From: Roseomonas sp. OT10
Lineage (GTDB): Bacteria; Pseudomonadota; Alphaproteobacteria; Acetobacterales; Acetobacteraceae
Assembly: GCF_020991085.1 (NCBI RefSeq)
Contig: NZ_CP087719.1
Span: 3,554,001 to 3,618,000 of the forward strand
DNA length: 64,000 nt
Direction of reading: 5' to 3'
Shown: positions 50,749-59,441 of the stretch, piece by piece
Numbering within the stretch: the stretch's first letter is position 1
How the letters are laid out: each line of letters opens with the position of its first letter
Made by a program: the position numbers and the translations under genes
Notes under the pieces: generated by a model
Databases searched by the model: none
What the model saw: only the letters and a program-made list of their open reading frames with translations
What the model was told of the DNA's origin: nothing

Positions 50749-52974
50749 TCAGAGGAAGGCGTAGTCGCCGATGCCCAGCCGCGCGTAGGAACCGTCGGGG
50801 TTGATGGCATCCGGCGAGAGCTGGACCATGAACAGCGTGCTCTGACCGCTGTCGGACTCGATGGTGTAGTACTGCATCAGCGGGTTGGGCTGGTTGCCGA
50901 CCCAGGCGATGTGGTGGAACTGCAGGGTGGCATCGCCGCCGAAGCCCTTGAACAGCAGCATGTCGCCGCTGCCGCCATGCTGGGCGGCGGTGCGGAAGTT
51001 GAGGATGTGGGTGAGCCCGCCGCTGGGGATGTCCTCGTCGAAGACGAAGAGCGTGTTGCCGTTGGCAGCCTTGCGCGACGGCGTGTCGCCCATCTCCACC
51101 ACCTTCATGCCCGACTGGGCGGTGACAGGGACGACGACGGTCTCGACGTCCTGGTGCCCCGCGGCATCCTCGACCAGCACCGTGACGGAGTCCTGCACCG
51201 TGCTGCCGGGGATGATGCCGTGGTTGCGGTAGGCATAGGTCAGCGAGGCCAGCTCGGCATTGATGGCCTCGGCCGTGCCGGTCAGGGTCAGGCGTGAGGT
51301 GCCGTCGCCCGCCTCGGTCACCCCGGCCCCGTTGGCGGAGGTCTGCAGCACGCCGAAGCCGGTGGTCAGCGTCACCGTGAGCGACTCGCCCGCATCCGGA
51401 TCGGCGACGCTCAGCGCATTCCCGAAGGAGAGGGTGCGGCCCGCGGTCGCGGTCAGCGTGCCCGGCGCGGTCACGACCGGCGCCACCGGGACGGCCGGCG
51501 GCGCGGGGGTGCCGGACAGCGGGGCCAGGCTCTCCGGGTCCTGGTAGGCATAGGCGCGGATGTAGTCGATGTGCATCTCGGCGGGGAACTGGGTGGTCTC
51601 GTCCGGGCGGCCGACCCAGGTGCCGCCGACGGAGAGGTTGGTGATGATGTGCATCGCCTTGTGCATCTCGGCCGGCGTGGCGATGCGCGCATAGGCGTCG
51701 CCGTCCACGTACCAGGTCAGCCAGTCCGGACCCCAGAGCATGCCGAAGGTGTGGAAGCCCTCGGACATGTCCTCCGTGCGGACCTGCGTGCCGGTGCGGC
51801 CGCCGGTGTAGTGGGCATTGAAATGGATCGTGGTCGGGTCCTGGCCGAGCATCTCCAGGATGTCGATCTCGGGCGGCCAGGTGTCGTCCACCGGCAGCAG
51901 CCAGAAGGCCGGCCACAGGCCCTGCCCCGCCGGCAGGTCCACGCGCATCTCGAAATAGCCGTAGGTCTGCGCGAAGGATTCCTGGTTGTTGATCATGCCG
52001 GAGTTGTAGGGGGTGTTCACCGGGTTGGGGCCCGGCGCGGCCGTGATGGTCAGCACGCCGTCCTGCACCGTGAAGGGATCCACCCCGATCGTGGCATCCG
52101 AGTAGTATTGCTGGTCGCCCAGCCACGGCATCCACCGCCCGTAGTCCCAGCTTGTGCGCCAGGCCGATCCCTGCCCGCCCGACGACCAGTCGAACTGGTT
52201 GAACTCCTCCGCGAAGGTCAGCGTCATGCGGGAGGGATCGAGGGGCAGGAAGAAGTCCGCGGCGGTGAAGGCGTTCACCGTCTGGTTGCGGAACAGGATG
52301 CTCTGGTCCTCGCCCAGCGTCAGGCGCACGTCGTCGCCGACCTGCTCCATCGCGGCCTGCACGTCGGCCAGCGTCTGCAGCCCCGTGAAGCCGTTCAGGC
52401 GGAGGATGGAGCTGCCATGGGCGAAGTCCACGATGACGTCGTGCCCGTCGCCCGGGGCGATGGCGAAGATGTCGCGGCCGCCGCCGCCGTTCAGCACGTC
52501 GTTGCCCTTGCCCCCGTAGAGCGTCTGGCTGGCGTTGTCGGCGCGGATGACGTTGTCCAGGTCGTTGCCGCTGGCCCAGAAGTTGTTGCCGCGGACGGTC
52601 AGGTTCCGGATGTTGTCGGGAAGGGTGTATTCCGTCGCGTACCAGGAGACGATGGTGTGGACATAGCCGTCCTGCGCGAGGACGATGTCCCTGGCGTCGG
52701 AGACGTAGAAGGTGTCGTCGCCCTGCCCGCCGACCAGCGTGCTCGCGCCGCCCCGGCTCCAGACCGCATAGGGGCCGTCGCCCGCCGTGACGGTCTCGCC
52801 CTTCCCTATCCCGGTGACCGTGCGGGTGGGCGCCGCGCTGAGCGGCAGGACGTTGCCCTGGTAGTCGGTTGCATAGAGCAGCGGGTTGTTCTGCGCCAAG
52901 TTGGTGTTCCCATTCGCAGCTAGGTCGGTGTGCGGGCGGAGTGCAGCGCCCGAATCGTCCAAAATTCGTGACAT
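50749..52974 (-). CDS. Secreted GH16 glycoside hydrolase with RTX-type repeats
   Basis: A 741-residue glycanase, probably exported by type I secretion (no signal peptide; calcium-binding nonapeptide-like repeats LVGGQGDDTFYV near 80-91 and LYGGKGNDVLNGGGGRDIF near 152-170). The GH16 domain spans about 250-480 with FAEEFNQFDWSSGG, QTYGYFEMRVDLPAGQGLWP and the catalytic EIDILE at 369-374. Unlike most such enzymes the repeats lie before the catalytic domain. A cadherin-like segment and a C-terminal domain of about 120 residues (DILNF-like THILNFRTAAQHGG and GDMLLFKGFG) complete it. It resembles ExsH/PlyA-type exopolysaccharide-trimming glycanases. Secretion genes are not adjacent. Confidence 0.88.
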   Translation of the reverse strand: MSRILDDSGAALRPHTDLAANGNTNLAQNNPLLYATDYQGNVLPLSAAPTRTVTGIGKGETVTAGDGPYAVWSRGGASTLVGGQGDDTFYVSDARDIVLAQDGYVHTIVSWYATEYTLPDNIRNLTVRGNNFWASGNDLDNVIRADNASQTLYGGKGNDVLNGGGGRDIFAIAPGDGHDVIVDFAHGSSILRLNGFTGLQTLADVQAAMEQVGDDVRLTLGEDQSILFRNQTVNAFTAADFFLPLDPSRMTLTFAEEFNQFDWSSGGQGSAWRTSWDYGRWMPWLGDQQYYSDATIGVDPFTVQDGVLTITAAPGPNPVNTPYNSGMINNQESFAQTYGYFEMRVDLPAGQGLWPAFWLLPVDDTWPPEIDILEMLGQDPTTIHFNAHYTGGRTGTQVRTEDMSEGFHTFGMLWGPDWLTWYVDGDAYARIATPAEMHKAMHIITNLSVGGTWVGRPDETTQFPAEMHIDYIRAYAYQDPESLAPLSGTPAPPAVPVAPVVTAPGTLTATAGRTLSFGNALSVADPDAGESLTVTLTTGFGVLQTSANGAGVTEAGDGTSRLTLTGTAEAINAELASLTYAYRNHGIIPGSTVQDSVTVLVEDAAGHQDVETVVVPVTAQSGMKVVEMGDTPSRKAANGNTLFVFDEDIPSGGLTHILNFRTAAQHGGSGDMLLFKGFGGDATLQFHHIAWVGNQPNPLMQYYTIESDSGQSTLFMVQLSPDAINPDGSYARLGIGDYAFL

Positions 52975-53585
52975 CCGTCGGGCTTACGACACAGGCCGCA
53001 TGAGGAAACACAACCCTGGGTAGGACGTGCCAACGCAATGCGACCCTGGAGGCTGAGTTCCAAACTTCTGGACAATTCTGTTCAGCCGATCTTGTGCAAC
53101 GCAGCAAGCAGGTTCAACCGAAAAGACGAGGGTTGAGGTAACGATTAGTTTTGTAACATCACATGATTTTGATTAAAAGCTTTGTGACAGGCTTCATGTT
53201 CCCGACTGCCGTCTGAGCCGGCAACCAAGGTTGCGGCCGCGAAGGACGCACCTTGGCATCGTGTGACAGCACCGCGCGGGAGTTGGCTGTTATCATGCCC
53301 GTCCAGGCCCGACCCAGCGGACCGGCCACGCGCCCGATCGACGCCAGGGGGAAGGGTTCGGGCTTGTCGGAGCGGCCATTCCGCTCCTACGCCCATGGCC
53401 CTTGAACACCTCGGCGCGCCGCCGTCCGGCTGCGACTGGCCAGGGCACCAGGCGTCCTGCCTGGCAGCCCGCCGTGGCTCCTGAGGGCCGGAAATTCGGG
53501 CTGGCTGCGGAATAGTCGCCCGGACGTCAAAAGTTTGTTCCATCTGCTCCACCGATGGGGCAGGTTGGCCTCACAACAAGAAAGC
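52975..53585. promoter_or_regulatory. Long intergenic region with an AT-rich island
   Basis: About 610 bases with no convincing gene, between the divergent GH16 and DedA genes. Around 53130-53200 the sequence becomes clearly AT-rich (TTTTGTAACATCACATGATT, TTTTGATTAAAAGC), unlike everything else in the window. TTGTAA at about 53154 and TAAAAG 17 bases later form a possible rightward promoter; ATCA/TGAT form a small inverted repeat. Likely a regulatory region for the exopolysaccharide glycanase. A 73-codon frame at 53263 looks spurious. Confidence 0.4.
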
Positions 53586-54164
53586 GTGGGGCATTCCGGG
53601 GTGGCGGAGTTCTGGGCGAACTGGGGGGCGCTGGCCTATCTGGGGGCAGCAGCCTGGGCGTTTTTCGAGGGTGAGACCTTCGTTCTCCTGGCCTCCGCCG
53701 CGGGGCGGGCAACGGGGTTGATCGACCCCTGGATCCTCATGTTCGCGGTCTGGGCCGGATCCTTCCTGGGCGACCAGACCTGGTTCACCCTGGGGCAGAA
53801 GTACGGGGTCAAGGCGGTCAAGAAGATCCCGGGCGCCGAGAAGCAGCTCAACAACGCCATCGGCTTCCTCGAGAAGTACGGCACCGCCTTCGTGCTGACC
53901 TTCCGCTTCGCCTATGGCGTACGCAACGTCGCCGCCGCGGCCTGCGGCATCGCGGGCATGAACCGGGTCCGCTTCGCCTCGCTGAACTTCATCGCCGCGG
54001 GACTGTGGGCCGCCTCCTTCGTCTGGGCCGGCTGGTTCGCCGTGGGCTGGCTGGGCGAGAAGGGCACGCTCTGGGCCCTGGCCAGCATCGGCATCGTGAT
54101 GATCGGCTTCTTTGCCTACAAGATCATCCGCAGCCGGCGGAAGACCCTGCTCGTCGCGAAGTAG
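53586..54164 (+). CDS. DedA-family membrane protein
   Basis: A protein of about 192 residues of the DedA family, thought to flip undecaprenyl phosphate or phospholipids across the inner membrane. Features: WAFFEGETFVLLASAAGRAT, MFAVWAGSFLGDQTWFTLGQ (family G..xGDxxxYxxGR-like block), FLEKYGTAFVLTFRFAYGVR (FxxxxGxxxxxxxRFxxGxR) and AACGIAGMNRVRFASLNFIA. The start is uncertain: GTG at 53586 or 53601, or a TTG at 53535; none has a strong ribosome site. Confidence 0.88.
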   Translation: MGHSGVAEFWANWGALAYLGAAAWAFFEGETFVLLASAAGRATGLIDPWILMFAVWAGSFLGDQTWFTLGQKYGVKAVKKIPGAEKQLNNAIGFLEKYGTAFVLTFRFAYGVRNVAAAACGIAGMNRVRFASLNFIAAGLWAASFVWAGWFAVGWLGEKGTLWALASIGIVMIGFFAYKIIRSRRKTLLVAK

Positions 54165-54228
54165 GGACGCGCCGGGGCCGCTTCCGCCCGCCACCACGAC
54201 AACGAATTCTTGGAACCGCCCCGCAGCG

Positions 54229-56313
54229 ATGCGGGGCCGTCCACCTGGAAGCTGGACAGGACAGGCGTTTCCGGAGTCTTCTTCACGGAACGTCTCAGCA
54301 ACACCGCCGATTCCCCTGTCCAGCCTCCGCCCGCTCCGCGATCACCAGCGACGCGTCCACGCCATCGCCCATGCCCTGGCCGAGGGGGCGGAGGTGCGGG
54401 ACGTGCTGGCCGCCGTCACCCCCGGCGGCGGCAAGTCCCTGCTTCCCATCCTGATGGCGCAGCCGCTGATCGCGGCCGGGGTGGTGGAACGCATCTGCTG
54501 GGTGGTCCCACGCGACAGCCTGCGGCTCCAGGCGGAGGAGGCCTTCGCCGATCCGCTCTGGCGGCTGGCGCTGGGCCATGCCCTTTCCGTCCGCGCCGCC
54601 GAGAACGCGCCCGATCCCAGCCGCGGGCTGTCCGGCTACGTCACCACCTACCAGGGCGTCGCCGCGGCGCCCGACCTGCACCTGGCCGAGTTCCGCCGCC
54701 ATCGCACCCTGCTGGTGGTGGACGAGGTGCATCACCTCCCCGCCCTGGCCGGGCTGGACCCGGACGGCCGCGACGCCGAGGCGCCGGGCGACGGACCGGC
54801 CGACGAGGCGGCCGCGTGGTCCGCCGCCCTGCTGCCGCTGCTGGAATGCGCGCGGGTCCGGCTGCTGCTCTCCGGCACGCTGGAGCGGGCGGACGGGCGG
54901 CGCATCCTGTGGCTGCCCTACCGGCGCGGGGCCAGGGCCGCCACCCGCGAGGTGGACCTGGAGGCGCCGGGCTGGGCGGTGGTGGGCTATTCCCGCGCCC
55001 AGGCCCTGGCCGAGAAGGCGGTTCTCCCGGTGACCTTCGGCGCGCTGGACGGCATGGCGTCCTGGCTGGAGCCGGCGGACGCCACGGGGGCAAGGCCGCA
55101 GGCCGGGCCGCACCGGCTCTCCGGCAGCCACCCGGCCGAGACCACCCGCCCTGCCCTGTTCACCGCGCTGCGCACCGGCTTCGCCGAGGCGCTGCTGGAG
55201 GAGGCGTTCCGCGCCACCCGGCGGGTCCGGACCGAACGGCGGGCGGCGATGGGCCTGCCGCCCGGCGCGGTGGCGCGGGGGCTGGGCAAGCTGCTGGTGG
55301 TGGCGCCGGACCAGGCCCAGGCGCGGCGCTACCTCGATACGCTGCGCCGCCGCGTGCCGGGGACCCAGGCGGAGAGCCTGCGCCTCGCCACCTCGGACGA
55401 GCGCGACGCGCACGAGACGCTGGCCGCCTTCCGGCTGCGGCCGGAGCCCTCGATCCTGGTCACCGTCGCCATGGCCTATGAGGGGCTGGACGCGCCGGAG
55501 GTCGCGGTGGTGGCGGCGCTGACCCATATCCGCTCCCGCCCCTGGCTGGAGCAGATGGTCGCCCGCGCCACCCGGGTCGATCCGCGCGCCGGCCCCTACG
55601 AGGCGCAGCAGGCGCTGGTCTTCCACCCGGACGACCCCTTCTTCGGCCAGTTCCGCTGGCGCATGGAGGAGGAGCAGGGCACCCGCGCCCGCGCCCCCAA
55701 GGCCCCGCGCCAGGGCATGCTGCCGCTCTGGCTGCGCGAGCGGATGGAGGCGGTGAGGGAGCGCGACGCCATCGTGCCGCTGGAGAGCAACGCCCTGGCG
55801 CTGCGCCTTTCGACCCTGCGGCCCGGGCCGGACCTCGCCGCCGGGCTGGCCGCCGCCCGCCCTGGCCTCGCCGAGGCCCAGGGGGAGCTGCTCGACCCGC
55901 CCTCGGTGGCCGAGCGCCGGCTGCGCGCCCAGCTGGGGGAGCTGGTGGCTGCCCAGGTGGTGGAGGATGAGGGCCGGTTGCAGGTGCCCCGCGGCCAGGG
56001 CAGCTACCATGCCTACAACGCCGCCCTGAAGCGGGTGCTGGGCAACAGGGGCCGGGCGGAGATGCACCTGTCGGAGCTGGAGGCCGCCGTCGCCTGGCTG
56101 GAGCGCAACCGCCTCTCCGACCACCTGCACCTGCTCGAGGGGGATGCCCGCTACGGCTGGGCCGCGCGGCAGCGCCAGCCCTGGCACCCGCCGAGCGGTC
56201 GCCCGGCGAGGCGCCCCGCCTCCCGGCCGGCACGCGGCGGGCCGGCGGGCGACGCGCCCGGGTGCCGGTCCGGCGGGGCGGGCACGGGCCGCGCCGGGAC
56301 GGAGCGGGGTTGA
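54229..56313 (+). CDS. Stand-alone SF2 DEAD/DEAH-type helicase
   Basis: A 694-residue superfamily-2 helicase-like ATPase. Motifs: Walker A TPGGGKSLLPILMA near residue 66, motif Ia VVPRDSLRLQAEEAF, Walker B TLLVVDEVHHLPAL, motif III LLLSGTLERADG, the C-terminal RecA domain with LGKLLVVAPDQAQARRYLDT, VTVAMAYEGLDAPEVAVVAA and motif VI QMVARATRVDP. The last 250 residues match nothing I know; they include GQGSYHAYNAALKRVLGNRG and HLSELEAAVAWLERNRLSDH and end in a basic, disordered tail. No nuclease, methylase or toxin gene lies next to it. The ATG at 54229 has a poor ribosome site. Role unknown; nucleic-acid remodelling or solitary defence are both possible. Confidence 0.82.
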   Translation: MRGRPPGSWTGQAFPESSSRNVSATPPIPLSSLRPLRDHQRRVHAIAHALAEGAEVRDVLAAVTPGGGKSLLPILMAQPLIAAGVVERICWVVPRDSLRLQAEEAFADPLWRLALGHALSVRAAENAPDPSRGLSGYVTTYQGVAAAPDLHLAEFRRHRTLLVVDEVHHLPALAGLDPDGRDAEAPGDGPADEAAAWSAALLPLLECARVRLLLSGTLERADGRRILWLPYRRGARAATREVDLEAPGWAVVGYSRAQALAEKAVLPVTFGALDGMASWLEPADATGARPQAGPHRLSGSHPAETTRPALFTALRTGFAEALLEEAFRATRRVRTERRAAMGLPPGAVARGLGKLLVVAPDQAQARRYLDTLRRRVPGTQAESLRLATSDERDAHETLAAFRLRPEPSILVTVAMAYEGLDAPEVAVVAALTHIRSRPWLEQMVARATRVDPRAGPYEAQQALVFHPDDPFFGQFRWRMEEEQGTRARAPKAPRQGMLPLWLRERMEAVRERDAIVPLESNALALRLSTLRPGPDLAAGLAAARPGLAEAQGELLDPPSVAERRLRAQLGELVAAQVVEDEGRLQVPRGQGSYHAYNAALKRVLGNRGRAEMHLSELEAAVAWLERNRLSDHLHLLEGDARYGWAARQRQPWHPPSGRPARRPASRPARGGPAGDAPGCRSGGAGTGRAGTERG

Positions 56314-56529
56314 GGCCGGCCGCCGGCCGTCCTAGGTCACGCGCCGAGACGCTCCCGACAGCCCCGGCGCGACCCGACCGTCCCTGGCGGCACGGGTCCG
56401 GACGGCCTGCCGGGCGTCTGGAGCGAGGATGCGGGGGCCGGGGCCCGGGCCCGCAGGGCAAGAGGTGAGCAGCATGGCAGCAGCCCCATCCGCGCGGGCG
56501 GCGCAACCCCGGACCGGCAGCCGCTGAGC

Positions 56530-57276
56530 ATGCCGCGCCGCGCCCTTCCGCTGCTCGCACTGCTGGCCGGCCTGGCCGGCTGCGGCACCAGCTACTCCCC
56601 CGATACTTATGCGACCCGCGCCGTGCAGCAGGCCAACAAGGCCGAGCAGGGCGTGATCGTCGGCGTCCGCAAGGTGGAGATCCGCGCCGACGGCACCACC
56701 GGCGCCGCGACCGGCGCCGCGGCCGGCGGGCTGGCCGGCTCGACCATCGGCCAGGGGGGCGTCGCCAGCTCCTTCGCCGCGATCGGCGGCGGGCTGGTGG
56801 GCGGGCTGCTCGGCTCCGCTACGGAGCGGGCGGCCGGGGACAGCCCGGCGACCGAATACATCGTGAAGAAGAGCAACAACGAGCTGGTCTCCGTGGTCCA
56901 GGTGGATGCGGTGCCGCTGTCCCTGGGCCAGAAGGTGCTGGTCATCGCCGGCAACCAGGCGCGGATCGTTCCCGACTACACGGTGCAGGACGCGGCCGCC
57001 GGCCAGCCCGGCAGCCCGGCGGCCCAGGGAAATACGGCCCAGGGGAACGCGGGCGGCACCTCGCCGCCGCCCGGCAACGCTGCTGGCGACAGCGCATCGC
57101 CCGGCGGCGCAGGGAATCCGGCACCCGGCACGGCGGCCCCGGCGCCGCCGGCGGTATCGACGGAATCCCTTCCCGCCCCGGCCGCCGGCGAGACCGCCCC
57201 ACCCGCTGCCACGGCGCCGAGCAGCGCCCCGGCACCGGCCCACCCCCCGGGTCAGGGCACCACCACCGCCATCTGA
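56530..57276 (+). CDS. Glycine-zipper outer-membrane lipoprotein (SlyB/Pcp-like)
   Basis: A 248-residue lipoprotein. Signal MPRRALPLLALLAGLAGCGT with lipobox LAGC (Cys 18), then SYSPDTYATRAVQQANKAEQ, GVIVGVRKVEIRADGTTGAA, a glycine zipper (ATGAAAGGLAGSTIGQ, AAIGGGLVGGLLGSATERAA) and TEYIVKKSNNELVSVVQVDA with LSLGQKVLVIAG, the conserved 17-kDa-antigen/SlyB pattern. The last 100 residues are a low-complexity Pro/Ala/Gly tail not usual for SlyB. Likely stabilises the outer membrane. The 216 bases upstream hold no clear signal. Confidence 0.85.
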   Translation: MPRRALPLLALLAGLAGCGTSYSPDTYATRAVQQANKAEQGVIVGVRKVEIRADGTTGAATGAAAGGLAGSTIGQGGVASSFAAIGGGLVGGLLGSATERAAGDSPATEYIVKKSNNELVSVVQVDAVPLSLGQKVLVIAGNQARIVPDYTVQDAAAGQPGSPAAQGNTAQGNAGGTSPPPGNAAGDSASPGGAGNPAPGTAAPAPPAVSTESLPAPAAGETAPPAATAPSSAPAPAHPPGQGTTTAI

Positions 57277-57450
57277 CCCGCGCGGTCCGGGCCCCGCCCG
57301 ATTTGGCCGCGGGGGTTTTCCGCCCGGCCTCCGTATCAGGGACAGCGAGGCCACCGGCCCCGCGCCGGGGCGCCGCCTCCCTCGCGTCCCGGCTCCCTCC
57401 CGGCACCGCCCCTCCCGGGGCGGGCCGCCAGAAAGGTAGAAGGACGCAGC

Positions 57451-57825
57451 ATGCGGAAGGCACTCTTCCTCGGCGCCGCCCTGGCCCTGTTCGGGGCTGC
57501 TCAGCTCGCCACCGCCCAGACCCCGCCCGCCCCGCCGCCGGCCGCGCAGGCCGAGTCCCCCCCGGGCGGCCCCGGCGCCGCGCCGACGCCTCCGGGCGGG
57601 CCGCGCTTCGGCGGGCATCACATGGGCGGTCCCCGGGGCCCTGGCGGCCCGCACGGCCCCTGGATGCGCGCCGGCGGCCCGCCGCCGCCGCCCGCGGCCT
57701 CCTTCCGCATCGAGCGCGGCGACGTGAAGATCGGCGTGCGCTGCGCGCCGAACGAGCCGATGCAGGCCTGCGTCGCCGCCGCCTCGGCGCTGCTCGACAA
57801 GGTCGCCGGCACCCCGGCGCGCTGA
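57451..57825 (+). CDS. Small secreted Gly/Pro/His-rich protein
   Basis: A 124-residue protein with a clean signal peptide (MRKALFLGAALALFGAAQLA, cleavage near ATAQ), a Pro/Gly/His-rich middle (RFGGHHMGGPRGPGGPHGPW) that could bind metal, and a conserved-looking end (FRIERGDVKIGVRCAPNEPM, QACVAAASALLDKVA) with two cysteines. AGGA precedes the ATG. Such proteins are common in Acetobacteraceae but have no known function. The stop codon lies in the first unit of a 34-bp tandem repeat. Confidence 0.75.
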   Translation: MRKALFLGAALALFGAAQLATAQTPPAPPPAAQAESPPGGPGAAPTPPGGPRFGGHHMGGPRGPGGPHGPWMRAGGPPPPPAASFRIERGDVKIGVRCAPNEPMQACVAAASALLDKVAGTPAR

Positions 57826-57880
57826 CCGGGGAGCCGGGGCCGGCACCCCGGCGCGCTGACCGGGGAGCCGGGGCCGGCAC
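57806..57880. repeat. 34-bp tandem duplication with hairpin potential
   Basis: Two exact 34-base units (57806-57839 and 57840-57873) plus a 7-base partial third. Each unit contains CCCCGG and CCGGGG separated by 8 bases, so each can form a hairpin. The first unit carries the last codons and stop of the small secreted protein, and the second lies just after. It may act as a doubled terminator. Confidence 0.8.
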
Positions 57881-57943
57881 GGCAAGGTGCGTGGACGCCG
57901 CGCCGGCCCCGGCGGATGCTCTTCTTTTCAGGAGAGGACCGCC

Positions 57944-58324
57944 ATGCCCACCACCGTGCAGGAGATGCTCGCCGCCGCCCGCGCCGCGGTGCCGTCGATC
58001 CGCCGCGAGGAGGCGGAGGCGCTGATGCGCGACGGCCGGGCCCTGGTCGTGGATGTCCGCGATGCCGCCGAGGTCCAGGCCAGCGGCAAGGTCCCGGGGG
58101 CCGTGAACGTCTCCCGCGGGATGCTGGAGTTCCGCGCCGATCCCTCCGCCCCGTCGCACGACCCGGCCTTCGACCCCGACCGCACCGTGCTGGTCTACTG
58201 CGCCTCCGGCGGCCGCTCGGCCCTGGCCGGAAAGACCCTGCGGGAGCTGGGCTATCGCGACGTGCGGAACCTGGGCGGGTTCAAGGACTGGGTCGAGGCC
58301 GGCGGGGCGGTGGAACGCGGCTAG
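57944..58324 (+). CDS. Rhodanese-domain sulfurtransferase
   Basis: A 126-residue single-domain rhodanese. The pattern VPSIRREEAEALMRDGRALV, VVDVRDAAEVQASGKVPGAV, NVSRGMLEF, and the active-site loop VLVYCASGGRSALAGKTLRE with the catalytic Cys about 92, then YRDVRNLGGFKDWVEAGG, is complete. GGAGAGG precedes the ATG. It probably transfers sulfane sulfur to thiol acceptors; the physiological partner is unknown. Confidence 0.93.
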   Translation: MPTTVQEMLAAARAAVPSIRREEAEALMRDGRALVVDVRDAAEVQASGKVPGAVNVSRGMLEFRADPSAPSHDPAFDPDRTVLVYCASGGRSALAGKTLRELGYRDVRNLGGFKDWVEAGGAVERG

Positions 58325-58528
58325 GACGGTCCGGCAAACCGGCATCGGAGGCAGGCCTCCATCGCCGCCCGTCGGCATCCCCCCGCGCCGCCGGATGCCG
58401 CACCGGGCCGGGTGAGCCGAGGCGGGGTTCCCAGAGACGGGGTTCCCAGGCGCCGAGACGCGGGCCATCGGCTATGGTAGCGGTGGGCCCGCAGCACCAG
58501 AGCACCACCCTCCCCGGACGCGCCGCCC

Positions 58529-58726
58529 ATGAAAAGCCTCGCCGTTTCCGTGCCGGCAGCGCGACTGGCACCCGGACTCCTCCTGGCCATCGGATTGGCG
58601 AATGCGAATGGCGCGGGGTCCGTTCTCCAGTCGCGCCCGGTGCGCAGCGGACGGCGCCTGCCCCTGCTCCGCCTGACCCTGGCCCTGCTGGGCCTGGGGG
58701 CCGTGGGGCTCTACATGCTGCGTTGA
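58529..58726 (+). CDS. Possible small membrane protein
   Basis: A 65-codon frame, MKSLAVSVPAARLAPGLLLA to LRLTLALLGLGAVGLYMLR, with two hydrophobic stretches. There is no good ribosome site and no family I recognise. It may be genuine or a chance frame. Confidence 0.3.
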   Translation: MKSLAVSVPAARLAPGLLLAIGLANANGAGSVLQSRPVRSGRRLPLLRLTLALLGLGAVGLYMLR

Positions 58727-58812
58727 GTCCGGGCGCGGTGGCACGGCACGCAGCTGCCGCCGAAGCGCCCTGGAGCGGCTCACGGGTCGCGTTGATCGAA
58801 AGGGAACTGAAT

Positions 58813-58980
58813 TTGCGGAAGCCGAACTACAACCAGGAGCGCTTGCAGCGCGAACGGGACAAGGCTGCGAAGGCCCAGGCCAAGGAGCAGCGGAAGCAGG
58901 CGCTGAAGGCGGCCGAGGACGCTCCCCGCGAGGCCGAGGACAAGCTGCCCGAGCCGCTGGATCCGGCCATCAAGGGATAG
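58813..58980 (+). CDS. Small charged coiled protein, TTG start
   Basis: A 55-residue protein reading LRKPNYNQERLQRERDKAAK, then AQAKEQRKQALKAAEDAPRE, AEDKLPEPLDPAIKG. It is rich in Lys, Glu, Ala and Gln and probably one long helix. The xxKPNYNxERxxRxR start is a pattern I recall from small hypothetical proteins in alphaproteobacteria. AAGGGAAC lies 5-6 bases before the TTG. Codon use fits the genome. Function unknown. Confidence 0.6.
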   Translation: MRKPNYNQERLQRERDKAAKAQAKEQRKQALKAAEDAPREAEDKLPEPLDPAIKG

Positions 58981-59234
58981 GGGCCGCGCCAATCCCGGCT
59001 TCGGCGCGCCGGATCGGGCGCGGGAGCGGGCGTTGGGACCGGTGGAAGGGAGGATCGCGCGCCAGCCCGGCGGCTGGCGTGGGTTTGCCGGCCCCGATGG
59101 CGGCGTCCGGTGCCTCCCCGGCGTCGTCCCGCGGCCGGTGCCGTGGCGGACCCTGCCGCGGCGGGGGCGGCCGCAGGCCCGATCAGCCAGGGGCGGAAGG
59201 GGAAGCCGGCGCGGCGTGCCGGGCCTTCCCCGCG

Positions 59235-59441
59235 TCACGCCCGATAGGAGGAGCCCTTGGGGAAGAACCACTCGCCCCGTTCCATGGCGACATCCCCCTT
59301 CGCCACCAACTCGGCGAGGGCCCGTTCCTGACGCGCCTGGAAGGTATATTCGGCGGCCTCGAAGGGCCGTTCGCCTTGCAGCCTGCCGCCCGCGTCCTTG
59401 ATCCGCTTGACGATCTCTCGCTTGATCCATCCATCCGGCAT
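59235..59441 (-). CDS. Small conserved-looking protein of unknown function
   Basis: A 68-residue basic/acidic protein, MPDGWIKREIVKRIKDAGGR, LQGERPFEAAEYTFQARQER, ALAELVAKGDVAMERGEWFF, with a helix-rich composition that could be a small winged-helix-like fold. AAGAGAGG lies before the ATG, and a short palindrome (GCTGCA-A-TGCAGC on the plus strand, about 59465) sits just upstream of that. An in-frame start 57 bases earlier is possible but overlaps the palindrome. Confidence 0.5.
   Translation of the reverse strand: MPDGWIKREIVKRIKDAGGRLQGERPFEAAEYTFQARQERALAELVAKGDVAMERGEWFFPKGSSYRA

Noticed and set aside
53145-53552. Short frames in the GH16-DedA intergenic region
   Set aside because: No ribosome site, odd composition, and they span the AT-rich island.
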